Below the pieces are notes generated by a model. It was not told the DNA's origin, searched no databases, and saw nothing but the letters and a program-made list of their open reading frames with translations. The translations under genes and the position numbers were made by a program. Shown in pieces: positions 55,020-63,868 of a stretch of 64,000 bases of DNA (the stretch's first letter is position 1; each line of letters starts with the position of its first letter). This stretch comes from Microvirga rosea (GTDB lineage Bacteria; Pseudomonadota; Alphaproteobacteria; Rhizobiales; Beijerinckiaceae), in the NCBI RefSeq assembly GCF_020595095.1, contig NZ_JAJDOP010000007.1, forward strand, positions 62,001 to 126,000, given 5' to 3'.

Positions 55020-56819
55020 TCACTCGGCGGCTTGAGCTCGCCCGTGCTCGTCGGTGAATTGGAGGTGGGCCAGGCGCGCATAGAGCCCGCTGGCGGCCAG
55101 GAGGGTGTCGTGCGTGCCCTCCTCCACGATGCACCCTCCCTCCATGACCAGGATCCGGTCCGCGGAACGGACGGTGGCGAGGCGGTGGGCGATGACCAGG
55201 GTCGTCCGTCCTTGCATAAGCCGGTCGAGGGCGACCTGCACCTTCTTCTCGCTTTCCGCGTCCAGGGCCGAGGTCGCCTCGTCGAGAAGGAGGATCGGCG
55301 CGTCCTTCAGAATGGCCCGGGCAATGGCGAGACGCTGGCGCTGACCGCCGGACAAGGTCACGCCCCGCTCCCCGATCTGCGTCGCATAACCTTGCGGCAA
55401 GGCGCGGATGAATCCATCCGCGGAGGCAAGCTCGGCGGCGTGGCGAACCTCCTCCTCCGAGGCCTCCGGGCGGCCGTAGCGGATGTTGTCGAAAACGCTT
55501 GCGGCGAAAACGGTCGGCTCCTGCGGCACCAGGGCCATCCGCCGACGCAAGGCCAGGGGATCGGTGTCCTTGATCGGAATGCCGTCCACCAGAATGGTGC
55601 CCTGCTGCGGATCGTAGAAGCGCAGGAGCAGCTGAAGCACGGTACTTTTCCCGGCACCCGAAGGGCCGACCAGGGCGACCCGCTCGCCGGGAGCCATCCG
55701 GAACGTGAGGCCGTGCAGCGCCTGCTGCTCGGAACGGGTCGGATAGGCGAAATGCACGTTCTCGAACGCGACCGTCCCGAGAGACGGCTGCGGAAGCGCC
55801 TTTGGCGCGGGGGGCGCCTCGATCGCAGGCTTGGCGGCCAGGATTTCCCCGAGCCTCTCCGCCGCGCCGGCAGCCTGCGCCAGCTCTCCGTAGACCTCCG
55901 AGAGCTGCCCGAGGGAGCTGGCCGCGAAGACCGCATAAAGCACGAACTGGGAAAGCTGACCGGCCGTCATGGTCCCGGCCATCACGTCCTGGGCGCCGTA
56001 CCACAGCACCCCAACCACACTGGCCGACACCAGGAACAAGCCGATTCCCGTCAGAAAAGCCCGCATGGTGGTCGACAAGCGGGCGGCATCGAAGGCTTCC
56101 TCCGCCGCCGAGGCGAAGTGCAGCGCGGTCTGACGCTCCATGCCGAAGGCCTGCATGGTCCGAACGGCTCCGATGGCCTCCGCCGCGTAGGCCGAGGCGT
56201 CGGCAAGCCGGTCCTGCGCCGCCCGTGAGCGCCGCCGCACGGCGCGGCCGGACACCACGAGAGGCAGAACGATGACCGGAATCGCGATCAGCACCAGGGC
56301 CGAGAGCTTCGGGCTCGTGACGATCATCAGGGCGACGGCCCCGAGAAACAGGAAGAGGTTTCGCAGGGCGATGGAGATGCTGGCCCCGAAAGCGGCCTTG
56401 ACCTGGGTCGTATCGGCGGTGAGGCGGGATACGATCTCGCCGCTCTTGGTCTGGTCGAAGAAGGCCGGATCGAGGGAGGTCAGGTGCCTGAACACGGCCG
56501 AGCGCAGATCCGCCACCACGCGCTCGCCGAGGGTGATGACGAAGTAATACCGGGAAGCGCTTGCGAGGGCGAGGAGCCCGACCACCAGGATGAGGACGCC
56601 GAAATAAGCGTTGATGAGGCCCCTGCCCCCGTCGGTAAAGCCGAGATCGATGACCCGGCGGACCGCGACCGGCATGACCAGCGTCATCGCGGAGGCGAGG
56701 ACGAGGGCGGCAAGAGCCGCCAGGATGCGCCCCTTGTAGGCGAGAGCGTAAGGGAGAAGAGGCCTGAGAGAACTCAAGGCGGCGTTGGAGCGTTGCGAAC
56801 CGTCGGGATGAGAGGCCAT
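55020..56819 (-). CDS. ABC exporter with fused transmembrane and ATPase domains
   Basis: The 599-residue half-transporter has six transmembrane segments in about residues 25-310, then an ATPase with Walker A VGPSGAGKSTVLQLLLR (about 383-399), Q-loop, signature LSGGQRQRLAIARAIL, Walker B ILLLDEATSALD and H-loop VIAHRLATV. It works as a dimer (MsbA/LmrA-like). Substrate unknown: lipids or drugs are possible. It is divergent from rpmE. Confidence 0.93.
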   Translation of the reverse strand: MASHPDGSQRSNAALSSLRPLLPYALAYKGRILAALAALVLASAMTLVMPVAVRRVIDLGFTDGGRGLINAYFGVLILVVGLLALASASRYYFVITLGERVVADLRSAVFRHLTSLDPAFFDQTKSGEIVSRLTADTTQVKAAFGASISIALRNLFLFLGAVALMIVTSPKLSALVLIAIPVIVLPLVVSGRAVRRRSRAAQDRLADASAYAAEAIGAVRTMQAFGMERQTALHFASAAEEAFDAARLSTTMRAFLTGIGLFLVSASVVGVLWYGAQDVMAGTMTAGQLSQFVLYAVFAASSLGQLSEVYGELAQAAGAAERLGEILAAKPAIEAPPAPKALPQPSLGTVAFENVHFAYPTRSEQQALHGLTFRMAPGERVALVGPSGAGKSTVLQLLLRFYDPQQGTILVDGIPIKDTDPLALRRRMALVPQEPTVFAASVFDNIRYGRPEASEEEVRHAAELASADGFIRALPQGYATQIGERGVTLSGGQRQRLAIARAILKDAPILLLDEATSALDAESEKKVQVALDRLMQGRTTLVIAHRLATVRSADRILVMEGGCIVEEGTHDTLLAASGLYARLAHLQFTDEHGRAQAAE

Positions 56820-56873
56820 ATCACTGTCGTTTCGGGAGACGGGCGTTCAAAGGGCGAGAATCCCTGTCCCGAC

Positions 56874-56902
56874 TTGTTTCAGGGTTCCAAGTAAGGTATA
56901 GG
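56874..56902 (+). promoter_or_regulatory. Promoter of rpmE
   Basis: TTGTTT (56874-56879) and TATAGG (56897-56902) are separated by 17 bp, matching a housekeeping sigma promoter upstream of rpmE (ATG 56976). Confidence 0.5.
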
Positions 56903-56975
56903 CCCGCAACCTTTCAAGACAGGCTCGATCATTAGGCTGCGGGCACACGCTGGCGGACCGCAAGAGGATATGGCA

Positions 56976-57212
56976 ATGGCGCGCAAAGAAACCGACCACC
57001 CCGATTATCATTTCATCAAGGTCGTGATGACCAACGGCACCGAGTACACCACCCGGTCCACCTACGGCAAAGAGGGCGACACGCTCAACCTTGACATCGA
57101 CCCGAACACCCATCCGGCCTGGACCGGCGGCCAGCAGCAGCTGCTCGACCGTGGCGGCCGCCTGTCGCGCTTCAACTCGAAGTTCGGCAATCTGTCGTTC
57201 GGCAAGAAGTAA
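56976..57212 (+). CDS. rpmE: 50S ribosomal protein L31
   Basis: The 78-residue protein sits at the ribosome surface between the subunits. [24 protein letters not shown] and [25 protein letters not shown] are the L31 signatures. It lacks the CxxC pairs of the zinc-binding type and so is a zinc-independent form, usual for alphaproteobacteria. ATG 56976 has GAGG 8 nt before it; an ATG six bases earlier is too close. A terminator follows. Confidence 0.95.
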   Translation: MARKETDHPDYHFIKVVMTNGTEYTTRSTYGKEGDTLNLDIDPNTHPAWTGGQQQLLDRGGRLSRFNSKFGNLSFGKK

Positions 57213-57240
57213 GTCGTCTTCGGCTCTGCGGAGCTCATAC

Positions 57241-57268
57241 AAAAGCCCCGCAGCGCGGGGCTTTTCTT
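57241..57268. terminator. Intrinsic terminator after rpmE
   Basis: AAAAGCCCCGC and GCGGGGCTTTT enclose a short AGC loop (57241-57265), followed by CTTTT. It has A and T runs on both sides and probably ends rpmE and the convergent DUF1465 gene. Confidence 0.85.
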
Positions 57269-57302
57269 TTGCCTGCAAGGCTTGCGTCGGCGGCAGCTCC
57301 GT

Positions 57303-57830
57303 CTAGCCCCCGCCGAAGACCTGCTCGAGGAGGCGCTGCTGGGCGGCAACCGGGTTGGCGCGGGGCGCCACGGGGACCGTCTCCGGTTCGCTCATCAGGC
57401 GTTCGAGATGCAGGATGCGGGCATGGACCCGGGTCGCGAGGCCGATGAGCTCGCGAAGGCGCACCGGCAGGGCCTCGAAATCGTCGATGGTCGTGACCGT
57501 ATCCTGCCGGGTCAGATGAACTCGGTTCTTCTCCAGCTGGGCCTGATCGGGCGTGATCTCCCCTTCCGCAACGGCGCGCTGCAGCAGCAGCCATGAGGCA
57601 ATTTGCATCAGGCGCGTGGTGAGCCGCATGCTCTCCGTCGCATAGGCGATCACCCCGTCCCGGGGCAGAAGCTTGGAATCGGTGCGGCCCTGGCCGTCGA
57701 GATAGCTGGCGGTGTCCTCCACCAGCTCCATCCCTTCCTGGAACAAAGCCTTGAAAGCGTCCGAATGGACGAAGCTGTGCCCGAACGGGACGGTTCCGGT
57801 ACTAAGCTTGATCACATCGGGTTCGCTCAC
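57303..57830 (-). CDS. DUF1465 family protein
   Basis: The 175-residue protein is mostly helical and matches the DUF1465 style of Rhizobiales: YLDGQGRTDSKLLPRDGVIAYATESMRLTTRLMQIASWLLLQRAV is continuous with the family. GTG 57830 (MSEPDVIKLS) has GGAG 7 nt before it, better than the open frame upstream. It has no assigned function. It is convergent with rpmE. Confidence 0.85.
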   Translation of the reverse strand: MSEPDVIKLSTGTVPFGHSFVHSDAFKALFQEGMELVEDTASYLDGQGRTDSKLLPRDGVIAYATESMRLTTRLMQIASWLLLQRAVAEGEITPDQAQLEKNRVHLTRQDTVTTIDDFEALPVRLRELIGLATRVHARILHLERLMSEPETVPVAPRANPVAAQQRLLEQVFGGG

Positions 57831-57966
57831 TGGCCATCTCCCCATAGACGCAAATCTCCGGCCGCGGTCTCGGCCTGAGAGCTCTCATGTCAGAAGAACA
57901 CTATAGAGCGGCTCTTGGTTCGATGCTCAGCTAACCGTTTCTTAAGGTTAAGCGAAAAAAGAGCAG

Positions 57967-57994
57967 TTAAAAATAGAGCCGCCCGAGGCGGCTC
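57967..57994 (-). terminator. Intrinsic terminator downstream of the DUF1192 gene
   Basis: On the minus strand GAGCCGCC-TCG-GGCGGCTC is an 8-bp stem with a 3-nt loop, followed by TATTTTTAAC. It ends the leftward DUF1192 transcript. Confidence 0.85.
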
Positions 57995-58106
57995 AAGTCA
58001 TCACAGGGAGGCGTCAAACAGAGTGACAGGAGCCACTCGACATCCAGAGGAAGACTGGATGTCCATCATAATCGTCTGGAAACCTTAAGGTCCGGTTAAG
58101 CGCCGC

Positions 58107-58313
58107 TTACGATGTGCCGAGCTTGAAGAAGGCGCTCGCGGCGGCTTTCGAGCTTTCCTTGCCGCGCTTGACTTCCTTCAACCGGTTGATTTCGCGCTCC
58201 AGCATGGAAATGCGCTCGTCGATCTCGTCGATCGACAGCACCGAGAGGTCCTGGCCGAACTCATGGCCCACGGGGTGGGTACGGGTTTCCTCGTCCAAAG
58301 GATCGAAAGCCAT
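58107..58313 (-). CDS. DUF1192 family protein
   Basis: The 68-residue protein contains LSVLSIDEIDERISMLEREINRLKEVKRGK, a coiled-coil DUF1192 motif, ending in a Ser/Ala/Lys-rich tail. ATG 58313 has AGGAGG 5 nt upstream. It is divergent from the quinone oxidoreductase gene. Function unknown. Confidence 0.87.
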   Translation of the reverse strand: MAFDPLDEETRTHPVGHEFGQDLSVLSIDEIDERISMLEREINRLKEVKRGKESSKAAASAFFKLGTS

Positions 58314-58411
58314 GACATCCTCCTTCCTCACGCTGCCATAAGGATAGAGCGCGGTGCGCACCTTGCCACTCTTGCCCTATATCCATCAACCTTTGACCGA
58401 AGGAGGACCGA

Positions 58412-59410
58412 ATGGGGGCAATTTCTGACACGATGCGCGCCGTTGTTGCACAAGGAGCCGGAGGGCCGGAGGTCCTCCAGGTGGTCGAGCGTCCGGTCCC
58501 GCGCCCGGGAGACGGCGAAATTCTGGTTCGGGTCCAGGCTGCCGGCGTCAACCGTCCGGATGTGGCCCAGCGTCAGGGCACCTATCCGCCACCGCCCGGC
58601 GCGCCGGACATCCTGGGGCTGGAGATCGCCGGCGAGGTCGCCTCAACCGGCCCCGGCGCCTCGCGGTTCCCGGTCGGCACGAAGGTCATGGCCCTCGTGC
58701 CGGGCGGCGGCTACGCGGATTATGCGGTCGTCCATGAAAGCAATGCGCTTCCGGTCCCGGCGGGGCTTTCCATGGAAGAGGCAGGCGCCGTCCCCGAGAC
58801 TTTCTTCACCGTCTGGACCAATGTCTTCCAGCGCGGCGGCCTTCAGCCGGGCGAAACCCTTCTGATCCATGGAGGATCATCCGGCATCGGCACCACGGCG
58901 ATTCAGCTCGCCAAGGCTTTCGGATCCCAGGTCATCGTGACCGCCGGAAGCGCCGACAAATGCGCGGCTTGCCTCAGGCTCGGGGCCGACCACGCCATCA
59001 ATTATCGCGATACGGATTTCGTCGCCGCCGTGAAGGACATCACGGACAAGCGAGGCGCGAACGTCATCCTCGACATGGTCGGCGGCGACTACATCTCCCG
59101 GAACTACGAGGCTGCGGCCCGGGATGGGCGCATCGTTCAGATCGCCTTTCTCCAGGGCAGCCGGGCCGAGGTCGATTTCCGCCTCCTGATGGTCAAGCGC
59201 CTCTCGCACACCGGCTCGACCCTGCGGCCACGCTCCGTCGCGGAGAAGGCCGTCATCGCCCGGGAGCTGGAAGAAAAGGTGCTGCCGCTCCTGGCAAAGG
59301 GCCGGGTCAAACCCGTGATGGATTCGGCCTTTCCCTTCGCCGACGTCGCCAAAGCCCATGCCCGCATGGACGGCGGGGAGCACATCGGAAAGATCGTCCT
59401 CACCCTTTAA
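58412..59410 (+). CDS. NAD(P)H-quinone oxidoreductase (PIG3/TIGR02824 type)
   Basis: The 332-residue zinc-free MDR family enzyme has LILI-like Rossmann site LLIHGGSSGIGTTAIQLAKAFG (about 149-170) and the catalytic-domain start MRAVVAQGAGGPEVLQVVERPVP. It reduces quinones with NAD(P)H. AGGAGG precedes ATG 58412 by 5 nt. It lies upstream of trcR on the same strand with 150 bp between. Confidence 0.93.
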   Translation: MGAISDTMRAVVAQGAGGPEVLQVVERPVPRPGDGEILVRVQAAGVNRPDVAQRQGTYPPPPGAPDILGLEIAGEVASTGPGASRFPVGTKVMALVPGGGYADYAVVHESNALPVPAGLSMEEAGAVPETFFTVWTNVFQRGGLQPGETLLIHGGSSGIGTTAIQLAKAFGSQVIVTAGSADKCAACLRLGADHAINYRDTDFVAAVKDITDKRGANVILDMVGGDYISRNYEAAARDGRIVQIAFLQGSRAEVDFRLLMVKRLSHTGSTLRPRSVAEKAVIARELEEKVLPLLAKGRVKPVMDSAFPFADVAKAHARMDGGEHIGKIVLTL

Positions 59411-59560
59411 GAATTGCAACACGGAGACAGGCTCCCTATAATCACCTTGTTTCCCTCACAATGTGAGACGAGATCGCTCCGGCCCGGCCGGGACGGAGCG
59501 CAGGAGAGTTTTGCCGTGCGGCGCCGAAGAGCCGGCGCCCGGCCTGGAGGAGTTAAGCCC

Positions 59561-60283
59561 ATGTCCCAAGGACCGCTGATGCCGAAGGCGACGGCCGTGT
59601 GGCTCGTCGAGAATACATCGCTGTCGTTCGACCAGATCGCCGAGTTCTGCAAGCTCCACCCCCTCGAGGTGAAGGGCATCGCCGACGGCGAGGTCGCGAC
59701 CGGCATCAAGGGCCTTGATCCGGTAACCACGGGCCAGCTGACCCGTGAGGAAATCGAGAAGGCGCAGGACAACCCGAATTACCGGCTCAGGATGGCCGAA
59801 TCCCGCGTGAAGCTTCCGGAGCAGAAGCGGATCAAGAAGGGACCGCGCTATACGCCCGTCTCGCGCCGCCATGACCGCCCCAACGCGATTCTCTGGCTGG
59901 TGCGCAACCATCCCGAGCTGAAGGACGCCCAGATCATGCGTCTCGTCGGCACCACAAAGACCACGATCCAGCAGGTTCGCGAGCGCACCCACTGGAACTC
60001 CGCCAGCCTGTCCCCCATGGATCCGGTGACGCTCGGGCTGTGCTCCCAGATCGACCTGGATTTCGAGGTCCAGCGCGCCGCGAAGGACCGTCCGCACGCC
60101 GTCGTGGCGCCGCAGGAGGGAGGCACCCTCATGCCGGCCGAAATCTCGACCGCCGAACCGGAGCGCGACGAGCCGTTTGCGGATATGAGCCGTCCCAAAC
60201 CGGCTCCCGAAGAAGAGATCGACGTCAACTCGGTCTTCGCCAAGCTCAAGCAGCTCAAGCGTCCCGACGAAGACGAGGAATAA
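59561..60283 (+). CDS. trcR: Cell cycle transcriptional regulator TrcR (DUF1013)
   Basis: The 240-residue DUF1013 protein matches TrcR, an RNA polymerase-associated regulator described in Caulobacter. The start MSQGPLMPKATAVWLVENTSLSF and the block PKGPRYTPVSRRHDRPNAILW (in part) with LVRNHPELKDAQIMRLVGTTKTTIQQVRER form two HTH-like parts. The acidic C-terminal end includes DVNSVFAKLKQLKRPDEDEE. ATG 59561 has GGAGGAG 8 nt upstream, so the open frame upstream is not used. A terminator follows. Confidence 0.92.
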   Translation: MSQGPLMPKATAVWLVENTSLSFDQIAEFCKLHPLEVKGIADGEVATGIKGLDPVTTGQLTREEIEKAQDNPNYRLRMAESRVKLPEQKRIKKGPRYTPVSRRHDRPNAILWLVRNHPELKDAQIMRLVGTTKTTIQQVRERTHWNSASLSPMDPVTLGLCSQIDLDFEVQRAAKDRPHAVVAPQEGGTLMPAEISTAEPERDEPFADMSRPKPAPEEEIDVNSVFAKLKQLKRPDEDEE

Positions 60284-60290
60284 GACAAAC

Positions 60291-60315
60291 GGCCCGGAGC
60301 GATCCGGGCCTTTTT
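60291..60315 (+). terminator. Intrinsic terminator after trcR
   Basis: GGCCCGGA (60291-60298), loop GCGA, TCCGGGCC (60303-60310) and five T residues form a strong terminator 7 bp past the trcR stop. Confidence 0.92.
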
Positions 60316-60329
60316 GTTTTGCCGGACTT

Positions 60330-60587
60330 TCAGCCGGCGCGTCCGGCCTTTCTTCGTGGCTGCTTCGCGGGCCGTTCGCGGCCGCGCTCGAAGGTCCGCT
60401 TCGCTTTGACGGCCTCGCCCCGATCTTCCTGGCGGCGTTCCTTGGCGGCCCGATGCAGGCGGGCCTCCTCGTCGGACAGGACGTGTTTCAGCATCATCTC
60501 GAAATCAGCTTCCTTGGGCGGCAGCGGATCGTCGGAGGCCGAAGTCTCCTCTCCGGCGGTCTTTTCCGGATCCCGGGAGAATGTCAT
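60330..60587 (-). CDS. Small basic hypothetical protein
   Basis: The 85-residue protein begins MTFSRDPEKTAGEETSASDD and ends in a Lys/Arg-rich tail (KAKRTFERGRERPAKQPRRK). Its ATG overlaps the prpE stop in an ATGA, so it is translationally coupled to prpE. I do not recognise a family. A role with nucleic acid or the membrane surface is only suggested by charge. Confidence 0.7.
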   Translation of the reverse strand: MTFSRDPEKTAGEETSASDDPLPPKEADFEMMLKHVLSDEEARLHRAAKERRQEDRGEAVKAKRTFERGRERPAKQPRRKAGRAG

Positions 60588-62560
60588 GGCCCTTCTCCCA
60601 TTCCCCGCCGCCGAAGCGCGTCTCCGATCTCGTCGAGAATGACGGGATCATCGATCGTGGCCGGCATGGTCCAGGTTTCTCCATCCGCGATCTTCTTCAT
60701 CGTCCCGCGCAGGATCTTGCCGGAGCGGGTTTTGGGCAGGCGCCCGACCGTGATGGCGAGCTTGAAGGCGGCCACGGGACCGATCCTCTCGCGCACCAGG
60801 CCGACCAGCTCCGTCTCGACCGCCGCGGGCGATTGGGCAACGCCCGCCTTGAGCACCACGAAACCACAGGGCACCTCCCCTTTCAGGGAATCCTTCACGC
60901 CGATGACCGCGCATTCGGCGACCGCCGGATGGGATGCCAGGACCTCCTCCATGCCGCCCGTGGAGAGCCGGTGGCCGGCGACATTGATGATGTCGTCCGT
61001 GCGGCCCATGATGTAGACATAGCCGTCACCGTCGATGAAACCCGCGTCCGAGGTGTTGTAGTAGCCCGGATAGGTGGTCAGGTACGCTTCGCGGAAGCGC
61101 TCGTCCGCATGCCACAGGGTGGGAAGGCAGCCGGGAGGCAGGGGAAGCTTGATGGCGATCGAGCCCATCGTGTCGGCGGGCAGCGGCTTCCCCCCCTCGT
61201 CGAGAACCTGAACGTCGTAGCCGGGCATGGGCACGGTCGGCGAGCCATACTTGATCGGCAGGGCCCCAAGACCAAGGGGATTTCCGGCGATCGGCCAGCC
61301 GGTTTCCGTTTGCCACCAATGGTCGACGATGGGCACGCCCAAAATCCGCTCGGCCCATTGCACCGTGTCCGGGTCGGCTCTCTCGCCGGCCAGGAACAGG
61401 GCGCGAAACTCCGAAAGATCGTAGCCCTGGAGAAGCCGGGCGTCCGGATCCTCCTTCTTGATCGCCCGGAAGGCGGTCGGTGCCGTGAAGAGAACCACCG
61501 CCTTGTGTTCGGAAGCCACCCGCCAGAAGGCGCCGGCATCCGGCGTGCCCACCGGCTTGCCCTCATAGAGGATCGTCGTGCAGCCGTGGAGCAGGGGGCC
61601 GTAGACGATGTAGGAATGGCCCACGACCCAACCCACGTCGGACGCGCACCAATACACCTCGCCCGGATCGACGCCGTAGAGGTTCTTCATGGACCATTTG
61701 AGAGCGACCATGTAGCCGCCCGTGTCGCGCACGACGCCTTTCGGCCGTCCCGTGGTGCCTGAGGTATAGAGGACATACAGGGGGTCCGTGGCTGCGACAG
61801 GCACGCAGGGCGCCATGCGGCCTGCCTTACGGGCATCCGTCACCGCCGCGGCCCAATCCCGGTCCCGTCCCTCGGCAAGGCGCGCCTCCGCCTGCGGGCG
61901 CTGGTAGATGAGGCAGGTCTCGGGCTTGTGGGAACTCAAGGAAATCGCTTCGTCGAGAAGCGGCTTGTAGGGGACGACCCGCGCCGCCTCGATGCCGCAG
62001 GAGGCCGAGAGGACGACCTTCGGCGCGGCATCTTCGAGCCGCGTCGCGAGCTCCCGGGCCGCAAAGCCCCCGAAAACCACCGAATGGATCGCGCCGATGC
62101 GCGCGCAGGCGAGCATCGCGAACACCGCCTCCGGGATCATCGGCATGTAAAGGATGACCCGGTCGCCCTTGGCGACTCCCATGTCCTGCAGCACGGCCGC
62201 CAGGGTCGCCACCTCATCCCGCAGCTCATGATAGGTGAAGGTTCTGATCGTGCCGGTCACCGGGCTGTCGTAGATCAGCGCCGCCTGCCCCGCGCGGCCG
62301 CGCTCCACGTGACGGTCGAGGGCGTTGTAGCAAACGTTGCATTCGGCTCCGACGAACCAGCGTCCGAAGATCCCGCTTGCGGGATCGAAGATCCTGTCAG
62401 CAGGCTTGATCCAATCGATGTCCCGGGCCGCCTCTTCCCAGAACCATTCCGGATCGGATCGCCAGCGCGCATAGACCTCGCCATAGCGGCTCCTTTGCAA
62501 GGCATCGTGACCGGCTGCGGCCGTGCCTGGCGTCTCCGACGTCATCCGGGTCGTTGTCAT
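60584..62560 (-). CDS. prpE: Propionyl-CoA synthetase (PrpE/ACSS3-like)
   Basis: The 658-residue AMP-forming ligase activates a short-chain acid with ATP and CoA. It has the AMP-binding signature YTSGTTGRPKGVV (about 268-280), the TETGWP motif, YNTSDAGF, RTDDIINVAGHR and the C-terminal catalytic Lys in RSGKILRGTMKK. The N-terminus (WPEWFWEEAARDIDW style) and GCLPTLWHADERF match PrpE rather than Acs. Propionate is the predicted main substrate; acetate is possible. The small gene follows by a 4-bp overlap. Confidence 0.88.
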   Translation of the reverse strand: MTTTRMTSETPGTAAAGHDALQRSRYGEVYARWRSDPEWFWEEAARDIDWIKPADRIFDPASGIFGRWFVGAECNVCYNALDRHVERGRAGQAALIYDSPVTGTIRTFTYHELRDEVATLAAVLQDMGVAKGDRVILYMPMIPEAVFAMLACARIGAIHSVVFGGFAARELATRLEDAAPKVVLSASCGIEAARVVPYKPLLDEAISLSSHKPETCLIYQRPQAEARLAEGRDRDWAAAVTDARKAGRMAPCVPVAATDPLYVLYTSGTTGRPKGVVRDTGGYMVALKWSMKNLYGVDPGEVYWCASDVGWVVGHSYIVYGPLLHGCTTILYEGKPVGTPDAGAFWRVASEHKAVVLFTAPTAFRAIKKEDPDARLLQGYDLSEFRALFLAGERADPDTVQWAERILGVPIVDHWWQTETGWPIAGNPLGLGALPIKYGSPTVPMPGYDVQVLDEGGKPLPADTMGSIAIKLPLPPGCLPTLWHADERFREAYLTTYPGYYNTSDAGFIDGDGYVYIMGRTDDIINVAGHRLSTGGMEEVLASHPAVAECAVIGVKDSLKGEVPCGFVVLKAGVAQSPAAVETELVGLVRERIGPVAAFKLAITVGRLPKTRSGKILRGTMKKIADGETWTMPATIDDPVILDEIGDALRRRGMGEGP

Positions 62561-62658
62561 GGCGCTACCCCAATGTGTTCACCACGTGAGACTTCAAAGC
62601 TCTGCCGTGGTAGCAGGCAAAGACGCCGTGGTCAGCGGCGACTTTCGGCGAGTTTGCC

Positions 62659-63417
62659 ATGATCACCGACCCCTTGTTCTATGCCGCGGCCATTCCGGCC
62701 GTCGTCCTGATGGGCCTGTCCAAGGGCGGCTTTTCAGGCCTCGGCCTCCTGTCGTTGCCGCTCATGGCGCTCGTGGTCTCGCCCGTCCAGTCGGCCGCGA
62801 TCATGCTGCCGATCCTGATCATCCAGGATGTCGTGACCGTTTGGGCCTACCGGCATCATTGGGACCGACGCAATCTCGCCATCCTGCTTCCGAGCGGCAT
62901 TATCGGCATCATCTCTGGCTATCTTTTGGCAGCGCGGGTTTCCGATGCCGCCGTCACGCTGGCGGTCGGCATCATCTCCACCGCCTTCGCCGTTCGCCGG
63001 CTGATCCTGGAGCGGCGCGCGACACCGCCTGACCCGACGAAGGCGGACATGCCCCATGGCCTGCTCTGGGGCTACGTCATGGGCTTTACCAGCATGGTCG
63101 CCCACGCTGGAGGCCCGCCCTTCCAGATCTATGTGATGCCGCAGCGTCTGCCGCGGGATGTGTTCGTCGGCACCGGGGCCATCTGCTTTGCCCTGCTCAA
63201 CTGGATCAAGGTGCCGCCCTACATGGCGCTCGGTCAGTTCACGGGCGAAAACCTCGCCACCGCCGGGGCCCTGTTTCCGGTTGCGGTGGTGTCCACCTGG
63301 CTCGGCGTCCTGCTCGTCCGCCGAACCTCGGGAGAGCGATTCTACACCCTCGTCTATCTGCTGCTGATCCTTGTCGGCGCGAAGCTCGTGTTCGACGGCG
63401 CGCGGGCTTTTCTATGA
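62659..63417 (+). CDS. TSUP family permease (TauE/SafE type)
   Basis: The 252-residue protein has about eight transmembrane helices; MGLSKGGFSGLGLLSLPLMAL (partly) and HAGGPPFQIYVMPQRLPRD are the TSUP repeats. The family transports sulfite, sulfoacetate or other anions; no substrate is inferable. It is divergent from prpE with 98 bp between starts and convergent with the DUF465 gene. Confidence 0.9.
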   Translation: MITDPLFYAAAIPAVVLMGLSKGGFSGLGLLSLPLMALVVSPVQSAAIMLPILIIQDVVTVWAYRHHWDRRNLAILLPSGIIGIISGYLLAARVSDAAVTLAVGIISTAFAVRRLILERRATPPDPTKADMPHGLLWGYVMGFTSMVAHAGGPPFQIYVMPQRLPRDVFVGTGAICFALLNWIKVPPYMALGQFTGENLATAGALFPVAVVSTWLGVLLVRRTSGERFYTLVYLLLILVGAKLVFDGARAFL

Positions 63418-63428
63418 AGACCTGTCAT

Positions 63429-63465
63429 GAAAAAAGCTGCCGCTTCCTGTAGGAGAGCGACAGCT
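63429..63465 (-). terminator. Intrinsic terminator after the DUF465 gene
   Basis: On the minus strand AGCTGTCGCT pairs with AGCGGCAGCT (one mismatch) followed by TTTTTT, 33 bp past the DUF465 stop. It lies between convergent genes. Confidence 0.75.
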
Positions 63466-63497
63466 CTTTGGATGGGAATTGTCTGAAAACAGCGTGA

Positions 63498-63680
63498 TCA
63501 GTGCATCACCGCGTGGGAACCTCTGAGGCGGGTGATCTGATCCTTGAGGTGAAGCTTTTTCCGCTTGAGCTCCACAAGCTTGGCGTCATCCATGGAGGGA
63601 TGGTTGAGAGCATCTTGGATCTCGCGCTCGAGCGCCTGATGCCTCCGTTCAAGTTCCACCAGATGATTCTGCAGCGGCAT
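63498..63680 (-). CDS. DUF465 (YdcH-like) protein
   Basis: The 60-residue coiled-coil protein reads MPLQNHLVELERRHQALEREI and ALNHPSMDDAKLVELKRKKLHLKDQI, typical YdcH. ATG 63680 has AGGAGG 8 nt upstream; the frame upstream is not used. It faces away from a second DUF465-like gene beginning at 63869. Function unknown. Confidence 0.9.
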   Translation of the reverse strand: MPLQNHLVELERRHQALEREIQDALNHPSMDDAKLVELKRKKLHLKDQITRLRGSHAVMH

Positions 63681-63868
63681 GTCAGCAACCTCCTGTTCGA
63701 TGTCTGACGACGGAAGTGTGACACAGAGAAAGTGGCGAGTCGAAGGCAAAGCATGCTGCAACGCAGAAAGAGAATCCTTGAAGCTTGGCCTGTGAACAGT
63801 CCGGTTTGAGCTTGCTCTGCGCATGTCCAAAGAGCATAATTTTGGCTTCTCGCGCGCCTTTTCGGGCG

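Noticed and set aside
60584..62560. Acetyl-CoA synthetase as primary name
   Set aside because: The N-terminal and C-terminal signature phrases match the PrpE/ACSS3 branch better than Acs; acetate use remains possible.
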